This document shows positions 1 through 7,435 of a stretch of 39,124 nt of DNA, in pieces. The stretch's first letter is position 1, and each line of letters begins with the position of its first letter. The translations under genes and the position numbers were made by a program. Origin of the DNA: SLQH01 sp964612995 (GTDB taxonomy: Bacteria; Planctomycetota; UBA11346); NCBI GenBank assembly GCA_964612995.1, contig CAZTGE010000024.1, positions 1-39,124 on the forward strand, written 5' to 3'. Under the pieces are notes generated by a model. That model was not told the origin of the DNA. It saw only the letters and a list, made by a program, of their open reading frames with translations, and made no database searches.

Positions 1-150
1 TGTGTGCCGGATGCACCTTCTCGGCCGACTTCAGTTCGACGATAACCTTTTGTTCGACAATCAAATCGGCACGAAAGCCTTCATCGAACTGTTGCCCCTC
101 ATGGGAAATTGCCACGGCCACCTGTCGTTCCACAGAAAGACCTCGGGCTT
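1..150 (-). pseudogene. GxxExxY-family protein, C-terminal part, 5'-truncated and cut by the window edge
   Basis: Read on the minus strand, this stretch encodes RGLSVERQVAVAIS, then FDEGFRADLIVEQKV and IVELKSAEKVHPAH. That is the recognisable second half of GxxExxY proteins, small PD-(D/E)XK-like proteins of unknown role common in environmental bacteria. The usual N-terminal half (about 50 residues with the GxxExxY motif itself) is missing: upstream of about position 150 the frame runs into an 18-bp tandem repeat encoding TTVR/ATVC-like units, open back to an ATG at 352. The gene continues past position 1, so its end is not visible. I infer that the 5' half was replaced or deleted by the repeat. 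The family call is fairly firm; whether any product is made is unknown. Confidence 0.6.
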
Positions 151-163
151 CAGTCGTGTGGCT

Positions 164-415
164 GCGGACGGTGGTGAGCCTGCGGACGGTGGTGAGCCTG
201 CAGACGGTGGCGGGCCTGCAGACGGTGGCGGGCCTGTTGACTGTGATGGGGCCGCGGACTGTGGTGGAACTGCAGACTGTGGTGAGGCCGGTGGCTGTGG
301 CGGGTCTGGTGACTCTCGCGTCGCTGCTGTCGGTGGTGGGGCAGCGGACCATCGTGGTGCTGCGGTTGGTTGTGGAGTTGGTGTCTGTCGTGACGTGGCT
401 GGCGATGGCCGGGAC
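164..415. repeat. Degenerate 18-bp tandem repeat, about 14 units
   Basis: Units of 18 bp follow one another from 164. The first two are identical (GCGGACGGTGGTGAGCCT at 164-181 and 182-199), the next two are identical to each other (GCAGACGGTGGCGGGCCT at 200-217 and 218-235), and the later units drift progressively until the periodicity fades near 415. The period is a multiple of three, so all frames stay open: on the minus strand it reads as TTVR/ATVC hexapeptides joined to the GxxExxY fragment, on the plus strand as ADGGEP-like or LRTVVS-like hexapeptides running into the integrase. The gradient from perfect to degenerate units suggests recent duplication at the left end. It lies where the integron attI site and cassette promoter would be expected upstream of an integrase. 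Confidence 0.75.
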
Positions 416-538
416 GCCGGGGGTGGTGGTCGTCGCGTTGCAGGTGGTGGTGGTCGGTGGGGTGCCGGTGGTCGTCGGAGGCGTGGGGAGCGGCGGGATG
501 GGGAGAAGCAGGCGGTGGTGGTGCTGGATCTGGGGGCG

Positions 539-1543
539 ATGTCGGTGTGTCTGCCGAGTTGTGAGGTGCCGTTGGCGGCGGTGGGGCAGGCGATCGCGGC
601 TGTGTGTCGTATGCTGGGGTATTCGCGGCGAACGGTTGGGGCCTATGTCGGATGGGCGCGGCGGTTCGTGATGTGGAATGGCAATGCGCATCCCGCTCGA
701 TTGGGGCCTGCGGAGGTGGGGGCCTTCCTGAGCGATCTGGTGCTGCGTGGCGGGGTGGCGCCGAGCACGCAGCGGCAGGCGCTGTGTGCCTTGGTCTTTC
801 TCTACGATCGCGTCTTGGGCCGGCCGTTGCCGGATGAGTCGCTGAGCATGGTGCGATCGCAGCGGTCGCCGCGCTTGCCGGTGGTGTTGGATCCGGCCGA
901 GGTGCGCGCGACCCTGGCGGCGTTGCGTCCGCCGTATCTGCTGGTCGGGCAGTTGCTGTACGGGGCGGGGCTGCGTCTGCTCGAATGCCTGCGTCTGCGG
1001 GTGCAGGATGTGGATCTGACGCGGCAGACGATCACGGTGCGGGAAGGCAAGGGCGATAAGGATCGCGGCGTGCCCCTGCCGGTCGCAGCGCGCAGTGGGT
1101 TGCGCGGTCAGCTGGATTGACGTCGGAGTCTCTATGCGGAGGACCGGCGCGCTGGTCAGCATGGTGTGTGGCTGCCCGGGGCCCTGGCGCGCAAGAACCC
1201 GTCGGCGTCGTTCGAGTGGTCGTGGCAGTACGTGTTCCCGTCGCAGCGGTTTTCGACCGTGCCGGGTGAGGCGCAACCGCGGCGCCATCATATCGATGAG
1301 TCATCGGTCCAGCGCGCGGTGCGGAAGGCGATGCGTATGGCCGGTATCGAGAAGAAGGCCAGCTGCCATACCCTGCGTCACAGTTTCGCGAACCATCTGC
1401 TCGAGCGCGGTCATGACATCCGTACGATCCAGGCTTTGTTGGGTCATAGCGACGTGAGCACGACGATGATCTACACCCACGTGTCGCGGACGGGTTCGTC
1501 TGGTACCCGCAGCCCCTTGGACGATCTCGATACCATGGTCTGA
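539..1543 (+). pseudogene. intI: Integron-type tyrosine recombinase (IntI-like) with an in-frame stop
   Basis: Tyrosine recombinase of the integron integrase type. Visible in order: N-terminal core-binding domain (SRRTVGAYVGWARRF, then STQRQALCALVFLYDRVLG), catalytic arginine box GAGLRLLECLRLRVQDVDL, REGKGDKDR, the integron-integrase-specific insert (NPSASFEWSWQYVFPSQR followed by RRHHIDES), HTLRHSFANHLLERGHDI, LLGHSDVSTTMIYTHV with the nucleophile tyrosine, and the RSPLDDL tail typical of IntI. Reading continues in the same frame across a single TGA at 1118-1120, between RGQLD and RRSLYAEDRRAG, so one base change (for example CGA to TGA) broke an otherwise intact gene. The start is uncertain: ATG 539 is chosen because similarity begins just after it; the open frame upstream is repeat sequence. 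Possible products are a 193-residue fragment or, with a restart, a C-terminal fragment; neither should recombine. Confidence 0.8.
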
Positions 1544-2069
1544 GGTCAGGCCCGGGCGGGCGCCCGGTCGATGGCAGTAGCCCGGTTGGACGGATCGCAC
1601 AGCCGGTCGCTGTCTGGCTGGTGGCGGTAGGGCCGGCTCGGCGTCTGCGTGCTGATCACGGGCCCAGCGCGGCGGATCGATTGCTGTGGTGCTTGGTGAT
1701 GGATCGGTGGAAGCGGCCTGATTTGCAGGGAAAACCGCAATTCCTGCTTGTGCGTCGACACCCTCCGGGCACCTCGCCTGGGAGGGGTAGGCCGGGCGTG
1801 TCATCGCGTGGATCAGATGCTCCGGAGGATGCTCCGGAGATAGTAGGCGCGCCGTGACGGCTGTCTACCGGCTTCCCGGCATGGCTGCGGGGCGGCCGCG
1901 CGTGTGTGTGGTCAGGGTTTCCTCGCCGCGCGGGCGAGGCCCAACGGGCCTGAGTGGTTACCTTTCACCATTCTTTCACGATTTGCGGGATGACTGAACG
2001 ATGCGAATGGACGTGCTCCGAAATGTGGTCTGGATACCAGGATTTCCTGCATGTGCGACGGTGCCCGAG
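1544..2069. other. Intergenic stretch without a convincing gene
   Basis: No frame here looks coding. It holds a 12-bp direct tandem duplication (GATGCTCCGGAG at 1816-1827 and 1828-1839). A GC-rich hairpin follows (CCTCGCC 1921-1927, GGCGAGG 1933-1939), with a second small one directly after it (GCCC 1939-1942, GGGC 1946-1949). These lie between the convergent ends of the integrase and the zeta operon and could act as a terminator, but there is no T-tract. I looked for an attC site here and did not find paired core sites. Confidence 0.4.
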
Positions 2070-2261
2070 TCAGGCCTCCTTCGGGCGGTGCGGAGCACTC
2101 TCCGGCAGTGGCGGGAGATCATCGGGATGGACATGGACGACCTTGCCGTCGCGCCACAGGATCAGCTTCTGGCCATGCTGTCGCGCCAAGTCGGCAGCGC
2201 GCCGCGCGGCACGGATAATCGCGTGATCGGATCCGGCGACCTCGCTCTTCCTGTCGATCAT
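2070..2261 (-). CDS. 63-residue hypothetical partner of the zeta-type toxin
   Basis: Begins with MIDRKSEVAGSDHAIIRAA and contains RAADLARQHGQKLILWRDG followed by KVVHVHPDDLPPLPESAP. Its ATG (2261) overlaps the stop of the zeta-type kinase gene in an ATGA arrangement, so the two are almost certainly translated from one message. I do not recognise a named family. A helical first half followed by a short beta-like segment (LILWRDGKVVHV) is what I would guess from the sequence. By position it could be the antitoxin, although classical epsilon antitoxin genes precede their zeta gene and this one follows; that role is inference only. Confidence 0.6.
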   Translation of the reverse strand: MIDRKSEVAGSDHAIIRAARRAADLARQHGQKLILWRDGKVVHVHPDDLPPLPESAPHRPKEA

Positions 2262-2797
2262 GCTGATCCTCCTTCCTCGATGAGGGCGGGTGGCCATTCG
2301 CTGGCATCGTACAGTTGCCATGAATCTGTCATTGGTGCGTAGACTGAGCGGAAGAGGCGTACACCGCGCTCGAAGCGGCGGCGGATGACATCTTCGGGAA
2401 TGTTGTGGCCACCTTGGGCCACTCGTTGACTCACGCGCGCGATGGCGAGATCGACCGCCGGTAGTTGAAGAAAGACGATGCGTACGTGGTAGCCGAGCTC
2501 TCGCCATTCCCGGATATGCCGGATGTAGGCACGCCCGGCGAGCGTCGATTCGACCGCGAGGTCCTGCCGCCGCGCGACGCACTCCTCCACCTGTTCCATC
2601 ATCAACCGCATCGCTTTGGCCGCCATGGTCTCCGGACGGAAGGGCGACAAGCCGGCGGCGATCAGGCCGGCATTGATGAAGGTCGGGCAGCAGCCCTCGC
2701 CCACCAGGAACTCACGGCCGAAGGTCGTCTTCCCGGCGCCGTTGGGGCCGGCGAGGATGATGGCGCGTGGGTGTCTGGTGTCCGAGTCGGTCGTCAT
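2258..2797 (-). CDS. Zeta-toxin-like kinase (P-loop)
   Basis: 179-residue P-loop protein of the zeta toxin family. Zeta/PezT enzymes phosphorylate UDP-N-acetylglucosamine and so block wall synthesis; some relatives have other substrates. Visible: Walker A GPNGAGKTTF at about residues 18-27, FINAGLIAAGLSPFRPE in the position of the substrate-binding region, VESTLAGRAYIRHI around residues 80-93, and a C-terminal RVAQGGHNIPEDVIRRRFERG segment with the arginines typical of the family's lid. Start ATG 2797 sits just ahead of the P-loop strand (RAIILAG). Length is short compared with PezT and resembles the many stand-alone zeta-like proteins of Proteobacteria. It overlaps the downstream 63-codon gene by 4 nt. 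The family is clear; toxin activity is inferred. Confidence 0.85.
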   Translation of the reverse strand: MTTDSDTRHPRAIILAGPNGAGKTTFGREFLVGEGCCPTFINAGLIAAGLSPFRPETMAAKAMRLMMEQVEECVARRQDLAVESTLAGRAYIRHIREWRELGYHVRIVFLQLPAVDLAIARVSQRVAQGGHNIPEDVIRRRFERGVRLFRSVYAPMTDSWQLYDASEWPPALIEEGGSA

Positions 2798-3166
2798 CTG
2801 AGGCTGCGTTCGAGGAGTCTACGTGGTGTCCTGGAGGCCCAAGCGCTCCTTCGGCGGCACCCGGTCATTCCACCGTGTTCGAACAGTTGTCCAAGGGGCG
2901 AGTTGGACTGCCTGTCGAGTTTCCCGGGCTCTCCCCCGGAAACGCGGAGAACCGGCCCCAGAGAGCGGTTCGAATGTCGGCTCTGGTGGTGGCCAGGACG
3001 CGAACCGAGAACAGCCGACGCTGCAAGCCCTGTTGCAACAACAGCCTGAATCGACACCTGGCGGGGGCCGGGCTGCTAAGCAAAAAGCCGACCCCTTCGG
3101 GCCAGCTTCGTATTGGCTCCCCGCCCGCAACCCTCTGCGTGACCACTCTCTCCGGCAAAGGCATTC
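2798..3166. other. Intergenic stretch between zeta operon and fic
   Basis: I see no convincing gene here; open frames on both strands are short and overlap each other without recognisable motifs. It should contain the promoter of the minus-strand zeta operon near 2800-2900, but I cannot pick out a clear -35/-10 pair. It also holds the terminator of the fic operon, listed separately. Confidence 0.4.
3081..3106 (-). terminator. Rho-independent terminator after fic
   Basis: On the minus strand GCTGGCCC (3106-3099), loop GAAG, GGGTCGGC (3094-3087), then TTTTTG. The stem is eight pairs, two of them G-T, followed directly by a T-run. It lies about 60 nt past the fic stop codon and is the only good intrinsic terminator I see along the 15.7-kb minus-strand operon. 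Confidence 0.7.
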
Positions 3167-4171
3167 TCATCCGCCCTTCCGGATCTCAAGGCCCAGGGCG
3201 GTGCGGCGATACCGTTGCAGGCGGCTGTTGGGCTTGTCCGGGCGGGTCATCTCGATCAGGCCGGCTTCCAGGGCTGGGTGCAAATAGCGTTCACGGAACG
3301 ACTTGCGGTCGGTAAGGTCGAGGGTGGCCTGGAGCGCGGCGCGGTCCATCTCGCCGTCGAGGGCGGCCAGGAGCCGTTCGACTTGGGGGGTGAATTGGGG
3401 TGCGACTTGGGGGGTGCCGGCCAGTTCGGCCAGGGCATTGTGGATAACCTGGAGCATGAAGGCGATGAAGTGGGTGGAGGCGCCAGCGCGGTTGGCCTCG
3501 TTCAGGGCCGCGTAGTAGCCGGGCTGCTGGTCACGGATCAGGCTCTCCACCGGCACCAGACTGAGGAGCGGCTTCCAGCGGCTGCGGATCAGGGTCTGCA
3601 ACAGGCGCCCCAGGCGGCCGTTCCCGTCGACGAAGGGATGGATGAACTCGAACTCGTAGTGGAAGACGCAGGCGGCGACCAGCGGATGGTCTTCGGTGGC
3701 GGCCAGCCAGGCCAGCAGATCGTTCATCAGGGCCCGCACCTGCCCCGCTGGCGGCGCCACATGCATCAACTCCTCGCCGCGCTGGATCCCGGCCGGCGTG
3801 GCCCGGAAGTGCCCCGGCCGATCGACCAGCCCGGCCATGAGCATGCCGTGGGCCTCCAGCAGATGCTCGCGGTTGGTCGGATCCCAGTCGCCCAACCGCT
3901 CGTAGGCGGCCACCGCCCCGCGTACCTCCTGCACCTCGCGGGCGCTGCCCAGCACCCGCTTGCCCTCGACCACGGCGGTGACTTGGTCGAGGCTCAAGGT
4001 GTTGCCCTCGATCTCCAGGCTGCCCTGGATGGTGCGCAGACGGTTGGCGCGGCGCAGCAGGAGCTGGCGCTCGGGCGGCAACGAGGCCTCCAGGCGGCCG
4101 ACCTGCTCGCCGATGGCGACGACCAGGGCCAGGATCTCGGGGGTGGCGATGAAGGGTGGGTGTTCGGTCAT
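3167..4171 (-). CDS. fic: Fic-domain protein (AMPylation-type), class II with N-terminal inhibitory helix
   Basis: 334 residues from ATG 4171, which shares one base with the mcrC stop (TGATG); the longer open frame upstream is mcrC in another frame. The Fic active-site motif HPFVDGNGRLGR is complete at residues 178-189, with catalytic His178. An inhibitory-helix motif (S/T)xxxE(G/N) is visible as SLEIEGN near residues 51-57, so the enzyme is probably autoinhibited through Glu55. The C-terminal part (DRKSFRERYLHPALEAGLIE) looks like the winged-helix domain common in this subfamily. Fic enzymes usually transfer AMP from ATP to a protein hydroxyl; the target here is unknown. As last gene of a defence operon it may serve as an effector or be a passenger, which the sequence does not decide. 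Confidence 0.9.
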   Translation of the reverse strand: MTEHPPFIATPEILALVVAIGEQVGRLEASLPPERQLLLRRANRLRTIQGSLEIEGNTLSLDQVTAVVEGKRVLGSAREVQEVRGAVAAYERLGDWDPTNREHLLEAHGMLMAGLVDRPGHFRATPAGIQRGEELMHVAPPAGQVRALMNDLLAWLAATEDHPLVAACVFHYEFEFIHPFVDGNGRLGRLLQTLIRSRWKPLLSLVPVESLIRDQQPGYYAALNEANRAGASTHFIAFMLQVIHNALAELAGTPQVAPQFTPQVERLLAALDGEMDRAALQATLDLTDRKSFRERYLHPALEAGLIEMTRPDKPNSRLQRYRRTALGLEIRKGG

Positions 4172-5286
4172 CAGCCAGACCCCATTGAGCATCCAGCCAG
4201 GAAGAGCCCGTGTGTGGATGTGGGATCGGCCAAGGGCTCGATGAGGCTCGTCAGCTGTGCTGCAATCTTGGGCCAAGCCTGATCGAGGTTGACGCTGGCA
4301 ACGCGGACGGGGAACCCATGGATTTCGAGTTTGAGGTTCACGTGGTCCTGCACCGTTGGGTAGAGTAGCATGCCCTCGGGGATGGGACCGTCTGGATAAT
4401 GCGTGGCCCAGGCCGAGAGGTAGGCATGCAGCTGGTAGAGGTGTCCGCTGATGACCTTGGGGGCGGCATCTTCTCGCCGGGCGACGAGCAGGTGGTGGTA
4501 GTACTTGGCATCGATGATGAGCACGCGATCGGGGCCGCGCAGCGTGATGTCGGTGATCATGCTGGGTAGGAAGCGCAGGTCCTCGGGATCGCCTAGTGGG
4601 CGAGCCGGCCAGGCGAGTTCGCGTCGTCCGATCCAGGAGAACTCCTCCGGATCGGCGTGCCGCTGATACCAGGCCATCAGGAAGTCCTCGAAGACCCTGG
4701 CCATGTGCCGATCGTCCCGGCGGGGGTCGCGGAAGGTCGAGGTGCCATCACCCTCGGCGGGCATCAGAAAATCCAAGACGTGCCGGCAGACATCAAGCAT
4801 GAGGCCATAGCTGGCATTGTTGCGATGAAGCTGGACGGAGCGCACCTCGCGCCGGGTCGGCGTAAGGTCAGCAACCCGAGGGAGCATCTGAACCAACCGG
4901 CGCAAGCGATGGGCATATTGCGGAGCGACCTCGCGGCAGTTGGCGAGGCGACGCATGGTGTACTTGATGATCCGATTGGGATCGGTATCCGGAACGAACT
5001 CATCCCAGGAGCACTCGAGTTGGCCAACTGCCAAAGCGCCGGAGACAGCGCTTTGCAGAGGATGCATGCGACCCCGAGGCAGATTCAGCCTCCCGTGGTG
5101 GACTCGGTAGCCATGGTCCAGGCCTCGGCGAACCTGACGCGTGAAGGCCTCGGCCAGCACCAGGGCCCAAAGGTCGGCCGTGCTCTGGGGTGCATGATCG
5201 TCGAAAACCCGACAGTCGGCCGCAGCCGAGAAGCGCCGCCAGGCGTAGCAGTAGAGGTAGTAGAGGTTGGCTACCGGGATGCTCAC
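4171..5286 (-). CDS. mcrC: McrC nuclease subunit of a McrBC-type modification-dependent restriction system
   Basis: 371 residues from a GTG at 5286 that overlaps the mcrB stop in a GTGA. McrC supplies the PD-(D/E)XK nuclease and stimulates the McrB NTPase. Visible: the N-terminal SIPVANLYYLYCYAW typical of McrC, and the nuclease core MITDITL (Asp246) followed by VLIIDAKYY (Asp259, Lys261), matching the D...D/ExK arrangement. Length fits the family. The adjacent EVE-carrying McrB supports a complete system that cleaves DNA bearing modified bases. No damage to the reading frame is seen. Confidence 0.92.
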   Translation of the reverse strand: MSIPVANLYYLYCYAWRRFSAAADCRVFDDHAPQSTADLWALVLAEAFTRQVRRGLDHGYRVHHGRLNLPRGRMHPLQSAVSGALAVGQLECSWDEFVPDTDPNRIIKYTMRRLANCREVAPQYAHRLRRLVQMLPRVADLTPTRREVRSVQLHRNNASYGLMLDVCRHVLDFLMPAEGDGTSTFRDPRRDDRHMARVFEDFLMAWYQRHADPEEFSWIGRRELAWPARPLGDPEDLRFLPSMITDITLRGPDRVLIIDAKYYHHLLVARREDAAPKVISGHLYQLHAYLSAWATHYPDGPIPEGMLLYPTVQDHVNLKLEIHGFPVRVASVNLDQAWPKIAAQLTSLIEPLADPTSTHGLFLAGCSMGSG

Positions 5287-7385
5287 ACATCCAACCCTTC
5301 AAGCAGGGCGTCGACTCGGCTGGCAATCTCATCTGGGCGATCGAACCAGTATTCCCGCAGAAGTGGGGCGATGTCAGAATCGATGATGGTGCGATAGTCC
5401 TCCCAGGTCTGACGCAAATCAGGTTGCTGGTCACAGAAATGGCTGTGCCCGATGCGGAAGCCGGCTCCAAGATCGTGGTCACCTGCGATAATCCGATTGA
5501 GTTCCAACAACCGGAGGTCGATGGCAGCAGCGACATCGTCTTCCCAATAGCGCTCAAGCCAGGTCTTCAGGCCGGGCTGACCGAAAGCGGGCGCGATATC
5601 AATGAAGGAGAAGCGCCGGCGCAGGGCGTGGTCCACCACAGCGAGCGAGCGGTCGGCGGTATTCATCAGGCCGACGATATGCACGTTCTTGGGCACGTGG
5701 AACGGGGCGTCGCCATCCTCATGCAGCGCCAGACGGGCGGCATATCGGGCGGATCGCTTGTCGTGTTCGATCAGCATCAACAGTTCGCCAAAGATCTTGC
5801 TGATGTTGCCCCGGTTGATCTCGTCTATGACGAACACCCACTTGCGTCCGGGATCCTGACTGGCGCGGCGGCAGAAGTCGAGGAAGGCCCCGTCCTTTCG
5901 TCGAAAGCCAGCGCTACCAACTTGTGGTCGGAACCCTTGGACAAAGTCCTCGTAGCCCATCGATTGGTGGAATTGCACCAAGCCGACACGGCTGTCGTCC
6001 TTCTCCTCCATCAGGAGCCAGGCCAATCGCCGGGCAACATAGGTCTTGCCGACACCCGGAGGACCTTGCAGGACCACGTTGAGCTTTCTGGTTAAACGGT
6101 CGATGATTCCGGCGATCGTCTCTCGCGGGATGAAGACATCATCACAGGCTTGGTCGAGATCATAGGAAACAGCCGTGGCGGTCGTCTGAGTGGATCCGGT
6201 GTTCGGTTGGTTTGTCCGCGCCTGAGTGCCACCTGCCTGGACCAACTCCATCAGCATCTGGACATGTTCGACGTACCCCGACACGTCCGTCAGGGTTTTC
6301 ATCGGCAGGTTCTCGCCAGCAGGCAGGGTCCAGCTACCCGTAGCCTTCCAGTCTACCTTGCGCCGGTGCCGCATGTCCCGGTCTGGCTCGTAGCGGTACG
6401 GACCAGTGACAATCCCCCAGGCGACGATCTCCCGGCGTCCCTTCTTGGCAAAAACGAGATCGCCTTCCTGGATCGAATGCCCAAAATCGAAACAGGTCCG
6501 GACGTTGTTGGTGGGCCTTCCGCCGCCTTCTCGTGGATAGGTCTGCTGCAGGGCCCGCAGGACTTCGTCCGCGCTGTGGTAGGTGGAGAGGTCGGGCAGA
6601 TCGTCCCAGCCGATTCCCATGTCCCCGTCGTGATGAAGCATGTCCATGCGATTGGCATTGTCGCCAGGCGCATAGACCCAGGCCCGCTGGGCATCTGGCG
6701 GCGGGGCTGGGGGCTCGGCCTGTGAAAGTCGGGTTTCGTAGATCCAGCTCAGAAACTGATCGACCTCCAGGCCTATCGGAAGGTCAGTCTGTCTGCCGAC
6801 GATCTCTTCATAGAGCGGGAAGATTTGCCGGACGATGGCGTTCGCCCGCTCAAAGGCGGCTGCTACATCGAGGCCACGTGGAGGATGGGGGTCAAGTCCG
6901 AGATACTTCGCAGCTTCCTGGTCCCTCCGATTCCACAAGATGTACTGGTCCGGGTTCAGCTGGGCCATGATCTCGCTGATCGCGCCGCCATTGCCCCGGA
7001 GATACTTGGAAGCTGCTTCGTCGGAGTCCATGAACCAGCGCATGCGATCTTCAACGCTGCCCTCGCCGAAGGCCAGATGCCGGAAGGTGCTACGGTACTG
7101 CTCGATCGGGTAGTTCGGATTGCCAAAGGCACGGGCTTTGGCGAGGGCTACCTGGTTCATGGCGTGGATGTGGTCGCCGACCTTCTGGATGTCTGACCAT
7201 TCTGCTTGGCTCAGATTCTCCTTCGTGAAGAAGGTGGTGAAGAAGTCGTGGAAGTCTTGAACGAACGCCCGTCCTGGGTCATCAAACCATGACTTGGCGG
7301 ACTTAGCAAACTCAGTCAGTTCGGATCGGACCCTATCCAGGACCTCGCCATTCAAGTCGGTTGGAGCAGGATTGTGATCATGCAT
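5283..7385 (-). CDS. mcrB: McrB-like AAA+ NTPase with an EVE-like modified-base reader domain
   Basis: 700 residues. The C-terminal two-fifths is an McrB-type AAA+ motor: P-loop GPPGVGKTY at 441-449, Walker B VFVIDEINRGN at 517-527, and the McrB hallmark MNTADRS at 574-580, associated with GTP use. Residues about 235-360 (RAWVYAPGDNANRMDML, VFAKKGRREIVAWGIVTGPY) resemble an EVE domain of the PUA-like fold, a family that reads modified cytosines and other hypermodified bases; this replaces the N-terminal reader of E. coli McrB. The first about 210 residues are of unrecognised type and helical in appearance. Start ATG 7385 lies 50 nt after the upstream gene, with GGAG ahead of it. Overlaps mcrC by 4 nt. 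Confidence 0.9.
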   Translation of the reverse strand: MHDHNPAPTDLNGEVLDRVRSELTEFAKSAKSWFDDPGRAFVQDFHDFFTTFFTKENLSQAEWSDIQKVGDHIHAMNQVALAKARAFGNPNYPIEQYRSTFRHLAFGEGSVEDRMRWFMDSDEAASKYLRGNGGAISEIMAQLNPDQYILWNRRDQEAAKYLGLDPHPPRGLDVAAAFERANAIVRQIFPLYEEIVGRQTDLPIGLEVDQFLSWIYETRLSQAEPPAPPPDAQRAWVYAPGDNANRMDMLHHDGDMGIGWDDLPDLSTYHSADEVLRALQQTYPREGGGRPTNNVRTCFDFGHSIQEGDLVFAKKGRREIVAWGIVTGPYRYEPDRDMRHRRKVDWKATGSWTLPAGENLPMKTLTDVSGYVEHVQMLMELVQAGGTQARTNQPNTGSTQTTATAVSYDLDQACDDVFIPRETIAGIIDRLTRKLNVVLQGPPGVGKTYVARRLAWLLMEEKDDSRVGLVQFHQSMGYEDFVQGFRPQVGSAGFRRKDGAFLDFCRRASQDPGRKWVFVIDEINRGNISKIFGELLMLIEHDKRSARYAARLALHEDGDAPFHVPKNVHIVGLMNTADRSLAVVDHALRRRFSFIDIAPAFGQPGLKTWLERYWEDDVAAAIDLRLLELNRIIAGDHDLGAGFRIGHSHFCDQQPDLRQTWEDYRTIIDSDIAPLLREYWFDRPDEIASRVDALLEGLDV

Positions 7386-7435
7386 CTTTCAATCTCCGAT
7401 CTTTCAGGGAAACCCTTGGGCATTACGCCCGGCGC

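Noticed and set aside
2..538. Integrase open frame beginning at position 2 and covering the 18-bp repeat
   Set aside because: The first 50 codons are antisense to the recognisable GxxExxY protein and the rest is repeat; integrase similarity begins only after about 539.
1939..1990. Possible integron attC site starting at GCCCAAC
   Set aside because: It matches RYYYAAC, but no paired GTTRRRY core or attC-like inner sites follow at a suitable distance.
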